Of a stretch of DNA of 64,000 bases, positions 26,580 through 34,447 are shown piece by piece. The DNA is taken from the NCBI RefSeq assembly GCF_001425265.1, contig NZ_LMEC01000022.1, positions 567,877 to 631,876 on the forward strand, written 5' to 3'. This DNA comes from Massilia sp. Root418 (lineage in GTDB: Bacteria; Pseudomonadota; Gammaproteobacteria; Burkholderiales; Burkholderiaceae_D). Below the pieces are notes generated by a model. It saw only the letters and a program-made list of their open reading frames with translations, did no database searches and was not told the origin of the DNA. The translations under genes were made by a program, and so were the position numbers. Position 1 is the stretch's first letter; each line of letters starts with the position of its first letter.

Positions 26580-28727
26580 ATGAAGCGACTTCCCGCCGCC
26601 ATGGCCATGGCGATAGCCTCGGCCTTTGCCGCCTACGCCCCCACTGCGGCCACCGCCGCCGAGACCCTGCGTTACGTGCTCATCACCGAGAACGGCAAGC
26701 AGGCCGGCGAGCAGGTGGTCGAGCGCGGCGACGACGGCCTGACCAAGGTGCGCTTCATCTACAAGAACAACGGCCGCGGCCCCGAGCTGACGGAGCAGAT
26801 CCGCTACCACGCCGACGGCACCATGGCCAGCTACGCTGTGCAGGGCAACTCCACGTACGGCGCCGTGGTCAACGAGCAGTTCTCCGTCAAGGACGGCAAG
26901 GCCGCGTGGCAGTCGACCACCGAGCGCGGCGAGAAGGCCGTGGCCGGCCCGGCCATGTACGTCCCCCTCAACAACTCCTTCGAAGTGGCATCCGCCGCCA
27001 TCAGCGCACTGTCCGCCGCGCCGGATGGCAAGCTGGCGCTGCTGCCCTCGGGCACGCTGACCCAGCGCAAGCTGGCCGAAGCACAGGTCACCCTGGACGG
27101 CCAACGCCGCACGGTGCAGCTGCTGGCGCAAACTGGCCTGGGCCTGTCGCCGCAGTTCTACTGGGCCACGACCGGCGCCGGCACGGCTGAGAAGCCGCGC
27201 CTGTTCGCGGTGGTGATCCCCGGTGCCTTCACCGCCATCGAGCAGGGCTGGGAAGCCAACGGCCCGGCGCTGGCCGCGCTGCAGAAGGAGGCCGAGCAGA
27301 AGATGCTGGCCGAACTGGCCGCCACCCTGCAGCATCCGCTCAACGGGCTGACGGTGGTGAAGAACGCGCGCGTGTTCGACAGCGAGAAAGCGAAACTGGG
27401 TCCGGCCTCGGACGTGTACGTGCTGCGCGGCCGCATCACCGCCGTGCTGCCGGCCGGGTCGCCGGTGCGCGGCGCCGTCAACGAGATCGACGCCGACGGC
27501 CGCGTGCTCCTGCCCGGCCTGTTCGACATGCACGGCCACGTGGGCCGCTGGGAAGGCGGCCTGAATATCGCCGCCGGCGTGACCTCGGTGCGCGACATGG
27601 GCAATGACAACGCCCAGCTGCAGCAGATCATGGACGAAACGGCGGCCGGTACGCTGCTCTCGCCGCAAGTGGTGCCGGCCGGTTTCCTGGAAGGCGAAAG
27701 CCCCTATTCGGCCAACCTGGGTTTCGTGGTAAAGACGCTGCCGCAGGCGAAGAATGCCATCGACTGGTACGCCGAGCACGGCTACCCGCAGCTGAAGATC
27801 TACAACTCCTTCCCGAAAGCCATCCTGAAGGACACGGTGGCCTACGCGCACAGCCGCGGCATGCGCGTATCCGGCCACATCCCCGCCGGCCTGCGCGCCT
27901 TCGAGGCGCTGGACGCGGGCTTCGACGAGATCCAGCACATCAACCAGGTGATGCTGAACTTCCTGGCCACGCCCGAGACCGAGACCCGCACCCTGGAGCG
28001 CTTCGTGCTGCCGGCCGATAAGAGCGCCGCGCTCAAGTTCGATTCCAAGCCGGTCAAGGATTTCATCGCCCGCCTGGCGAAGCAGAAGACCGTGATCGAC
28101 CCCACCCTGGCCACCTTCGCCTTCCTCAAGCAGAAGGACGGCGACATGAACACGCCGTTCGCCGCCATCGCGCCGCACATGCCGCCGGACCTGCAGCGCG
28201 GCTTCCGCGTCGGCACCATGAAGATCGCGGACGAGGCCACGCTGAAACGCTACGAGCAGTCCTATGCCCACATGGTGGACTTCGTGGGCCGGCTGTACCG
28301 CGCCGGCGTGCCCATCGTGGCCGGCACCGACGAACTGGCCGGCTTCACCCTGCAGGCCGAGCTGGAACTGCTGGTGCAGGCCGGCCTGACGCCGTCGCAG
28401 GCGCTGCAGGTGGCCACCCGCAACGGCGCGCTGTACACGCGCACCAGCCACGAGCGCGGCAGCATCGCGCCGGGCAAGCTGGCCGACCTGGTGCTGGTGG
28501 ACGGCGACCCCACCAAAAACATCGGCGACGTGCGCAAGGTGGCTGCCGTCATCACGCGCGGCTTCCTGGTCTATCCGCACGAAGTGGACCGCGCGCTGGG
28601 CATCCAGCCCTTCGTGACGGCGGGCCCGGCGCTCAAGAAGCTGGAGCCGGTGTCGAGCAACATCGCCGGCGGCGGCAACGAGGGCGCCTTGCAGCGCATC
28701 GGCGTTTCTGGCCACCGCCACGATTAA
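26580..28727 (+). CDS. Secreted metal-dependent amidohydrolase
   Basis: A 715-aa exported enzyme. A signal peptide (1-26, TAATAAE) is followed by an N-terminal beta-rich domain of about 230 residues with no recognised family, then an amidohydrolase TIM barrel (about 245-680). Metal-ligand candidates: HxH in FDMHGHVG, a Lys in QLKIYNSF, His residues in VSGHIPAG and IQHINQV, and Asp in AGTDELAG. RNGALYTRTSHERGSIAPGKLADLVLVDGDP is typical of prolidase/imidazolonepropionase-like members. The substrate is unknown. GGAGAC precedes the ATG. It directly precedes the T2SS operon, so it could be a T2SS client, which is inference. Confidence 0.9.
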   Translation: MKRLPAAMAMAIASAFAAYAPTAATAAETLRYVLITENGKQAGEQVVERGDDGLTKVRFIYKNNGRGPELTEQIRYHADGTMASYAVQGNSTYGAVVNEQFSVKDGKAAWQSTTERGEKAVAGPAMYVPLNNSFEVASAAISALSAAPDGKLALLPSGTLTQRKLAEAQVTLDGQRRTVQLLAQTGLGLSPQFYWATTGAGTAEKPRLFAVVIPGAFTAIEQGWEANGPALAALQKEAEQKMLAELAATLQHPLNGLTVVKNARVFDSEKAKLGPASDVYVLRGRITAVLPAGSPVRGAVNEIDADGRVLLPGLFDMHGHVGRWEGGLNIAAGVTSVRDMGNDNAQLQQIMDETAAGTLLSPQVVPAGFLEGESPYSANLGFVVKTLPQAKNAIDWYAEHGYPQLKIYNSFPKAILKDTVAYAHSRGMRVSGHIPAGLRAFEALDAGFDEIQHINQVMLNFLATPETETRTLERFVLPADKSAALKFDSKPVKDFIARLAKQKTVIDPTLATFAFLKQKDGDMNTPFAAIAPHMPPDLQRGFRVGTMKIADEATLKRYEQSYAHMVDFVGRLYRAGVPIVAGTDELAGFTLQAELELLVQAGLTPSQALQVATRNGALYTRTSHERGSIAPGKLADLVLVDGDPTKNIGDVRKVAAVITRGFLVYPHEVDRALGIQPFVTAGPALKKLEPVSSNIAGGGNEGALQRIGVSGHRHD

Positions 28728-28787
28728 GCCTGCGGCCGCGATTAAGCCTTATACTTCCGCACTCTCACCTGAAAAGTGTCCTTGACT

Positions 28788-29234
28788 ATGCAAAACGTAA
28801 CACTCCCCGCCAAGCGGCGCGCGCGCGGTTTCACCCTGATCGAGATCATGGTGGTGGTAGTCATCATGGGCGTGCTGGCGGCGCTGGTTGTGCCCAAGCT
28901 GCTGAGCCGCACCGGCGAGTCGAAAATCGCCGCCGCCAAGGTCGACATCGCCACCGTGATGCAGGCGCTGAAACTGTACAAGCTGGACAACCAGCGCTAC
29001 CCGACCACCGAACAGGGCCTGCAGGCGCTGCTCACCAAGCCCACCACCGGACCGGCCGCCAACGGCTGGAAAGCAGGCGGCTACCTGGAGAAGATGCCGA
29101 AAGACCCGTGGGGTAATCCCTACCAGCTGATGTCGCCCGGCCTGAAGGGCGAAATCGACGTGTTCTCGCTGGGCGCCGACGGCCAGCCCGGCGGCACCGG
29201 CGACGATGCCGACATCGGCTCCTGGGACAACTAA
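28788..29234 (+). CDS. gspG: Type II secretion major pseudopilin GspG
   Basis: A ~148-aa major pseudopilin. A short basic leader ends at the prepilin peptidase site RARG|FTLIEIMVVVVIMGVLAALVVPKL, followed by the GspG calcium/loop segments (YKLDNQRYPTTEQGLQALL, KMPKDPWGNPYQ, FSLGADGQPGG...DADIGSWD). ATG 28788 is used; a GTG at 28776 would lengthen the leader by four residues. First gene of a 12-gene operon gspGHIJKLMNDEFC. Confidence 0.97.
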   Translation: MQNVTLPAKRRARGFTLIEIMVVVVIMGVLAALVVPKLLSRTGESKIAAAKVDIATVMQALKLYKLDNQRYPTTEQGLQALLTKPTTGPAANGWKAGGYLEKMPKDPWGNPYQLMSPGLKGEIDVFSLGADGQPGGTGDDADIGSWDN

Positions 29235-29243
29235 GCTTCCGCC

Positions 29244-29726
29244 ATGGGCGCCCGCCGGCCACAGCGCGGCTTTACGCTGATCGAGCTGCTGGTGGTGCTG
29301 GTCATTGCCGGCATCACGGTGGGGCTGGTGTCGCTCAACGCGGCGCCCAGCCGGCGCCAGGGCATGCAGCAGGAAGCGCAGCGCGTGGCGCTGCTGCTGC
29401 AGCTGGCGCGCGACGAAGCCATCGTGCGCAACCGCCTGGTGGCTTTTGAGGCCGGCCCGGACAGCTACCGCTTCCTGGTGCGCAACGAGCAGCGCGTGTG
29501 GGAACCGATCACGCAGGACAAGCAGGACGACCTGCTGCGCGAACGCCAGTTCAAGAACAGTCCCGTGACCCTGCTGCTGGACCCGGCCTCCACGGTGCCG
29601 GGCGATACCCTGCGCATCACCTTCGGCCGCGAACCGGTCGACAAACCCTTTGTGCTGACCATGGCCAGCGGCGACGTCAGCGTCGCCATCCGCGCCGACG
29701 GCATCGGCCACTTTACGGTGGACTGA
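29244..29726 (+). CDS. gspH: Type II secretion minor pseudopilin GspH
   Basis: A 160-aa minor pseudopilin with a very short leader and cleavage site QRG|FTLIELLVVLVIAGITVGLVSL. The mature part is the GspH beta-domain (ARDEAIVRNRLVAFEAGPDSYRF, DTLRITFGREP). GspH/I/J/K form the tip of the pseudopilus in known systems. It starts 10 bp after gspG. Confidence 0.94.
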   Translation: MGARRPQRGFTLIELLVVLVIAGITVGLVSLNAAPSRRQGMQQEAQRVALLLQLARDEAIVRNRLVAFEAGPDSYRFLVRNEQRVWEPITQDKQDDLLRERQFKNSPVTLLLDPASTVPGDTLRITFGREPVDKPFVLTMASGDVSVAIRADGIGHFTVD

Positions 29727-29728
29727 AT

Positions 29729-30115
29729 ATGCGCCCGAACCTGCCCACCCCGCGCCGCGCGCGCGGCTTCACGCTGCTGGAAGTGCTGGTGGCACTGGTG
29801 ATCGTCGGCACCGCGCTGGGCGCCTCGCTGCGGGCGGTCGGCAGCCTGACGCAGAACAGCGACGGCCTGCGCGCCTCCATGATGGCCACCTGGTCGGCCG
29901 AGAACCGGCTGGTGCAACTGAGCCTGAACAAGCAGTTCCCCGCAGTCGGCAAGTCCACCTTCGAGTGCCCGCAGGGCGACCTGAAGCTGATGTGCCAGGA
30001 AGAAGTGATCGCCAGCCCCAACCCGCGCCTGCGCCGGGTGGAGGTGAGCGTGTTCGATGAAAAACAGCCGGAGCGCCTCATCATCAAGCTGGTCCAACTG
30101 AAGCTGCTGGAATGA
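29729..30115 (+). CDS. gspI: Type II secretion minor pseudopilin GspI
   Basis: A 128-aa minor pseudopilin, leader and site RARG|FTLLEVLVALVIVGTALGASLRAVG, then the short GspI domain (WSAENRLVQLSLNKQFPAVGKSTFECPQGDLKLMC, two Cys). The stop overlaps the gspJ ATG by 4 bp. ATG 29729 is used; the upstream open frame shadows gspH. Confidence 0.94.
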   Translation: MRPNLPTPRRARGFTLLEVLVALVIVGTALGASLRAVGSLTQNSDGLRASMMATWSAENRLVQLSLNKQFPAVGKSTFECPQGDLKLMCQEEVIASPNPRLRRVEVSVFDEKQPERLIIKLVQLKLLE

Positions 30116-30789
30116 CGGCCCCCATCCAGGGCCGGCGCGGCGCGCGCGGCTTTACCCTGATCGAACTGCTGGTGGCGGTGGCGGTGCTGGCCATCGTCGC
30201 GGTGCTGGGCTGGCGCGGCCTGGACGGCATCGTCCGCTCGCGCCAGGCGCTCACCGAGCAGATGGAGCAGACGCGCGGCATCCAGCTCGCCTTCGCCCAG
30301 CTGCAAAGCGACATGGAGCAGCGCGCGCTGCGCAAGCAGCTGCACTCGCGCGAAAGCCTGGCGGCCGATGCCGGCCGCATGATCTTCGTGCGCACCGTGC
30401 TGGCCGAAGGCGAGCCGTCGCGCCTGCAAGTGGTTACCTACCGCATCCGCGACGGCGTGCTCACGCGCCGCGAGTCGCTGCCCACGCGCGACCTGGTGCA
30501 GCTCGACACGCTGTGGGCGGCCGCCGTGGGCGACACCGACAACGCGCCGGCCGTGCCGCTGCAGAGCGGCGTGGACAGCATGGCGGTGCGCGGCTGGCGC
30601 GACAGCGCTTGGCAGCCGGTGCAGGGCGTGCAGGGCGTGCAGGGTGGCCAAGGCGGCCAGGGCGGCCAGGCTGGCCAGGACGCGCAGGCCACCACCAGCA
30701 CCCAGGACTTCGACGGCCTGGAACTGACGGTGCAGCTGCACGGCCAGTCCGCGCCGCTGGTCAAAGTATTCCTGATGGGAGAGAAGTGA
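30112..30789 (+). CDS. gspJ: Type II secretion minor pseudopilin GspJ
   Basis: A 225-aa minor pseudopilin, site GARG|FTLIELLVAVAVLAIVAVLGW. The central GspJ domain is normal. Residues ~170-192 form a Val/Gln/Gly repeat (VQGVQG, GGQGGQ) that has no counterpart I know in GspJ and looks like a simple-repeat expansion between strands. The start overlaps the gspI stop and its own stop overlaps gspK by one base. Confidence 0.94.
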   Translation: MTAPIQGRRGARGFTLIELLVAVAVLAIVAVLGWRGLDGIVRSRQALTEQMEQTRGIQLAFAQLQSDMEQRALRKQLHSRESLAADAGRMIFVRTVLAEGEPSRLQVVTYRIRDGVLTRRESLPTRDLVQLDTLWAAAVGDTDNAPAVPLQSGVDSMAVRGWRDSAWQPVQGVQGVQGGQGGQGGQAGQDAQATTSTQDFDGLELTVQLHGQSAPLVKVFLMGEK

Positions 30790-31829
30790 TGCGCCGCGCC
30801 GCAGCCGGGAAAGCCATGCCGCGCCAAGTGCGCCAAGTACGCCGACAGCGCCAGGCGGGCGTCGCCGTCATTACGGCGCTGCTGCTGACCACCCTGGCCG
30901 TCACCATCGTGGCCAGCCTGTTCTGGCAGCAGCAGGTACAGGTGCGCTCGATGGAGAACCAGCGCCTGCACCTGCAAACCAAGTGGATCATGCGCGGCGC
31001 GCTGGACTGGGCGCGCCTGATCCTGCAGCAAGACGGCATTTCCAACCCCACCGTCACCACCGAGACCGGCCCCTGGGCCACGCCGCTGGCCGAAACGCGG
31101 CTGGATGATTACGTCGAGCGCGAGCGCGTGGCCAACGAAAAATTCGACGCCACCCTCTCCGGGCAGATTACCGACGCGCAAGCACGTTACAATCTGGCTA
31201 ACCTGGGGGCCAAGGGTGTGCCGGATGCGGCGCAGGTGCAGGTGTTCCGGCGCCTGCTGCAGCACCTGCAGCTGAATCCGAGCCTGGCGCAGTCGCTGGC
31301 TGAGGAAGTGGCGCGCAGCCAGGCACCGACGGCTGCGGCGGCCGACGGCACGGGCGGCGCCGGTGCCGGTGCAGCCGCCGGCGGGGGGCTGGCCGGCAGC
31401 AACAACGGCACGCGCCGCGAACCGCTGGAGCTGATCCGGGTGGAAGACTTGCTGTCGGTGACAGGCTTTACGCCGCCCATGATAGAAAAGCTGCGCGATT
31501 TCGTAATCGTGCTGCCGGGTGTCACGCCGGTGAATGTGAATACGGCGCCGGCCGAAGTGCTGGCGGCGCTGGTGGAAAACTGTTCGGTGTCGCAAGGGGC
31601 CACGATGGTGCAGTTCCGGCGCCGCACGCCGTTCAACTCGGAGGCCGACTTCAAGAGCTACCTGGCGACGCAGACCAGCCAGCAGCTGCCGCAGGGCGTG
31701 AGCGTAAGCGTCAAGAGCGACCACTTCCTGGTGCTAAGCCGGGTGCGGCTGGACCGGGCCGCGCTGGATGCGCAGTCGCTGATCATCCGCAACAAGGCTG
31801 TAACGCTGCTGTGGACACGGGAAATTTGA
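30789..31829 (+). CDS. gspK: Type II secretion minor pseudopilin GspK
   Basis: A 346-aa protein, the largest pseudopilin. A long basic leader (about 24 residues, rich in Arg) precedes GVAVITALLLTTLAVTIVASLFW. Unlike others it has no Glu5, typical of GspK. The large helical insert domain contains SGQITDAQARYNLANLGAKG and the helix-hairpin-helix-like PGVTPVNVNTAPAEVLAAL. The start is ATG 30789, overlapping the gspJ stop; an Ala/Gly run (about 178-206) interrupts the insert. Confidence 0.94.
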   Translation: MRRAAAGKAMPRQVRQVRRQRQAGVAVITALLLTTLAVTIVASLFWQQQVQVRSMENQRLHLQTKWIMRGALDWARLILQQDGISNPTVTTETGPWATPLAETRLDDYVERERVANEKFDATLSGQITDAQARYNLANLGAKGVPDAAQVQVFRRLLQHLQLNPSLAQSLAEEVARSQAPTAAAADGTGGAGAGAAAGGGLAGSNNGTRREPLELIRVEDLLSVTGFTPPMIEKLRDFVIVLPGVTPVNVNTAPAEVLAALVENCSVSQGATMVQFRRRTPFNSEADFKSYLATQTSQQLPQGVSVSVKSDHFLVLSRVRLDRAALDAQSLIIRNKAVTLLWTREI

Positions 31830-31834
31830 GTAGC

Positions 31835-31861
31835 ATGAACGAAAGCGAGATTCTTCTTTGA
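31835..31861 (+). other. 8-codon ORF overlapping the gspL start
   Basis: ATG 31835 opens a frame of eight codons (MNESEILL) whose TGA stop (31859-31861) overlaps the TTG start of gspL (31858). Such an overlap could couple translation re-initiation to the weak TTG. It may equally be chance. Confidence 0.3.
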
Positions 31862-33126
31862 CGACTTTATACATCCGGTATCCAGCCAGGGCGGCCGCCG
31901 ACGGCGGCGCTGCGCCCGCATGCCATTTCGCGCTGGTCGGCGACGGCGGCAACGTGATGCAGCAGGGCGCTTCCCCGCTCGGCAACCTGGCCGACCAGGT
32001 GGCCTCGGCGCGGCGCGTGGTGCTGCTGCTGGCCGCCGCCGACGTCACCCTGCTGCACGTGCCGGTGCCGCCGCTGTCGAACGCGCGCCTGAAGGCCGCG
32101 CTGCCGGCGCTGGTGGAAGACCAGGTGCTGGGCGACCCGGCAGACTGCGTGCTGGCGCTGGCACCGCTCACCGCCACCCAGGACGGCAGCAACCGCACGG
32201 TGGCCGTGGTGCAGCGCAGCTGGCTCGACGTGCTGGTGAAAACCCTGGTGGCGCAAGGCGCGCAGTCGGTCTCCGCGCTGCCCGCGCAACTGTGCCTGCC
32301 GCTGGCGCCGGGCGGTGCCTCGGCGGCCGTGGTCCAGACCGACGCCGGCCTGGAACTGACGCTGCGCAAGGGCCAGCAGGACGGCATGGGCCTGACCGTA
32401 GGCCCGCAGCCGGAAGCCGCGCTGCAGATGCTGCGCGCGCTGGCCGGCGACGCGCCGCTGACGGTGTACCTGCCTGCCGCGCTGCTGGAGCAGTACCAAC
32501 CGCTGGCCGCTACCCTCAGCCACGTGGAACTGGAAACGGACCGCTGGGAGCACTGGGTGTCCGCCGCCAAGAGCGCCAAGGGCGGCCAGGCGCCCGACCT
32601 GGCCGCCGGGCTGGGCGCGAGCGGCGCGCAGTCGCGCGCCTGGCAGCGCTGGCGCTGGCCGCTGCGCCTGGCGCTGCTGGCGGTGGTGGTGAACCTGGCC
32701 GGCATGAACATCGAATGGCTGCGCATGAAGCGCGAAGAGCGCGAGCTGCGCGAATCCATGGTGCAGATCTTCCGCGCCGCCTATCCGAAGGAAACCGTGA
32801 TCCGCGACCCGGCCGCGCAGATGCGCATGAACATCGCCGCCGCCAAGGCCGGCAGCGGCGAAGTCAACGCCGACGAATTCACCGCCATTGCCGCCGCCTT
32901 CGGCGAAGCGCTGGCCGCCAGTGGCAAGCGCGACGTGGTGGCCTCGCTGGAATACCGCGAGCGCAGCCTGGTGATCAAACTCAAACCCAATACGGCGGAC
33001 GCCGCCACCCTGCAGCAGCTGCAGGGCGCCTTGTCGGCGCGCGGCCTGCAGCTGGCTGAAACGGCGGCCGGCGTGTGGCAGGTAAAAGCTGGCGCCAACA
33101 CTAACGCCGCAGGGAGCAAGGCATGA
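31858..33126 (+). CDS. gspL: Type II secretion inner-membrane assembly protein GspL
   Basis: A 422-aa bitopic protein. The N-terminal cytoplasmic actin-like domain (about 1-260, beginning TTLYIRYPARAA) would bind GspE; one membrane helix (WPLRLALLAVVVNLAGMNIEWL, about 263-284) leads to a periplasmic ferredoxin-like domain. The start is an unusual TTG at 31858; no ATG or GTG lies in the conserved N-terminus. The stop overlaps the gspM ATG. Confidence 0.92.
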   Translation: MTTLYIRYPARAAADGGAAPACHFALVGDGGNVMQQGASPLGNLADQVASARRVVLLLAAADVTLLHVPVPPLSNARLKAALPALVEDQVLGDPADCVLALAPLTATQDGSNRTVAVVQRSWLDVLVKTLVAQGAQSVSALPAQLCLPLAPGGASAAVVQTDAGLELTLRKGQQDGMGLTVGPQPEAALQMLRALAGDAPLTVYLPAALLEQYQPLAATLSHVELETDRWEHWVSAAKSAKGGQAPDLAAGLGASGAQSRAWQRWRWPLRLALLAVVVNLAGMNIEWLRMKREERELRESMVQIFRAAYPKETVIRDPAAQMRMNIAAAKAGSGEVNADEFTAIAAAFGEALAASGKRDVVASLEYRERSLVIKLKPNTADAATLQQLQGALSARGLQLAETAAGVWQVKAGANTNAAGSKA

Positions 33127-33665
33127 GCGAAGCGACCATGAAGATCCAGCAGCTGCGCGACACCGCGTCGGCCTTCTGGAATGAACGCAGCGAGCAGGAA
33201 CGCCGCATGCTGGCCATTGGCGGCATCGTGGTGGGCCTGGCGCTGGTGTACAGCCTGTTCGTGGCGCCCGCGCTGGAAGGCCGCGAACGGCTGCGCAAGG
33301 CGCTGCCGCAGCTGCGCCAGGACGTGGCCGAACTGAAGGCCATGGGCCGCACCGCCGCCGAACTGGCGGCCCGGCCGCCGGTGCAGGCGCCGCCCATGTC
33401 GCGCGACGCGCTGAACGCCAGCCTGAACGCGGCCGGCCTCAAGCCGCAGTCGCTCAACCTCACCGGCGAATACGCCAAGCTGGAAGTGAAGGGCGTGCCC
33501 TTCGCGGCCCTGGTCACCTGGCTCGATGCGCAGCGTCGCGACAGCGCGGTGCTGGTGCAGGAAGCCGTGGTCACCGGCCAGGCCACGCCCGGCATGGTGG
33601 ACGCCAGCATCACGCTGCGCCAGGCTTCCGGACAAGGCATGAACAATGCCGGCGGGGGCCGATGA
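33123..33665 (+). CDS. gspM: Type II secretion inner-membrane protein GspM
   Basis: A 180-aa bitopic protein with a short cytoplasmic N-terminus (FWNERSEQERRMLAIGG), one membrane helix (about 38-58) and a periplasmic ferredoxin-like domain (DALNASLNAAGLKPQSLNL, FAALVTWLDAQRRDSAVLV). It partners GspL. Both ends overlap neighbouring genes by 4 bp, so translation of gspL, M and N is coupled. Confidence 0.93.
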   Translation: MSEATMKIQQLRDTASAFWNERSEQERRMLAIGGIVVGLALVYSLFVAPALEGRERLRKALPQLRQDVAELKAMGRTAAELAARPPVQAPPMSRDALNASLNAAGLKPQSLNLTGEYAKLEVKGVPFAALVTWLDAQRRDSAVLVQEAVVTGQATPGMVDASITLRQASGQGMNNAGGGR

Positions 33666-34438
33666 AGCGCGCCGTGCTATGGTTGCTGGCGGCGCTGCTG
33701 GGTGTGCTGATAACGGTGCTGGCCTTCTTCCCCGCCGCCTGGGTGGCGGACCTGGTGGAGAGCCGCACCGGCGGGCGTTTGACGCTGGGCGACGCGCAGG
33801 GTACGCTGTGGCGCGGCTCGGCCTTCGTGGGCGGCGCGCCGAGTGGCAACGGCGCCGTCACGCCGCTGCTGCCGGGGCGGTTCGCGTGGCAGGTGTCGCC
33901 GCTGTCGCTGCTGGGGATGGTGGACGTGGAATTGGCCAACCCGCAGGCGCTGGCGCAGCCGGTCGGCTTCAAGGGCAGCTGGAAGCAGTGGCAGTTGAGC
34001 CCCTCGGCCCTGCTGCTGCCGGCCGACGGCCTGGCAGGCCTGGGCGCGCCGCTCAACACACTGGCGCCCAGCGGCCGCCTGCGGCTGTCGTGGACCACGC
34101 TGGAGCTGGCGCTGGCCGCCCAGCGGTTGGACGTGAACGGCCGCACCACGCTGGAAATGGCCGACATGGCCTCGCGCCTGTCGCCGCTGAAGCCGCTGGG
34201 CAGCTACCAGCTGGCGCTGGACTGGCGCGGCCAGCAGGCGCAGTTGGAACTGAGTTCCCTGAAAGGGCCGCTGCTGTTGAGCGGGAAAGGCAGCCTGAAT
34301 AACGGCCGCCTGCAGTTTTCCGGGCAGGCCGAAGCGGCCGACGGATACGAGCAGTCGCTGGGCAATTTGTTGAATTTGCTGGGCCAGCGCCGCCCCAACC
34401 AGGGCGGCAAGAACATCATCGCGTTAGAGTTCAGATAA
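33662..34438 (+). CDS. gspN: Type II secretion protein GspN
   Basis: A 258-aa protein with one N-terminal membrane helix (about 4-27) and a periplasmic beta-rich GspN domain (ESRTGGRLTLGDAQGTLWRGSAF; LLPGRFAWQVSPLSLLGMVDVEL). GspN is present only in some T2SS and its role is not settled. It precedes gspD by 9 bp. Confidence 0.9.
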   Translation: MKRAVLWLLAALLGVLITVLAFFPAAWVADLVESRTGGRLTLGDAQGTLWRGSAFVGGAPSGNGAVTPLLPGRFAWQVSPLSLLGMVDVELANPQALAQPVGFKGSWKQWQLSPSALLLPADGLAGLGAPLNTLAPSGRLRLSWTTLELALAAQRLDVNGRTTLEMADMASRLSPLKPLGSYQLALDWRGQQAQLELSSLKGPLLLSGKGSLNNGRLQFSGQAEAADGYEQSLGNLLNLLGQRRPNQGGKNIIALEFR

Positions 34439-34447
34439 GTACAGATA

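Noticed and set aside
26520..28721. A 733-codon open frame antisense to the amidohydrolase
   Set aside because: It is a shadow of a GC-rich gene: its product is a His/Gln/Ala/Val-rich low-complexity protein with no family features, while the + strand has a clear signal peptide and metal motifs.
28721..28749. 11-bp direct repeat CGATTAAGCCT around the end of the amidohydrolase gene
   Set aside because: Short and with a 7-bp spacer, it has no further features of a target-site duplication or regulatory site.
30619..30690. CRISPR-like array
   Set aside because: The repeats are short in-frame codons inside gspJ without spacers.
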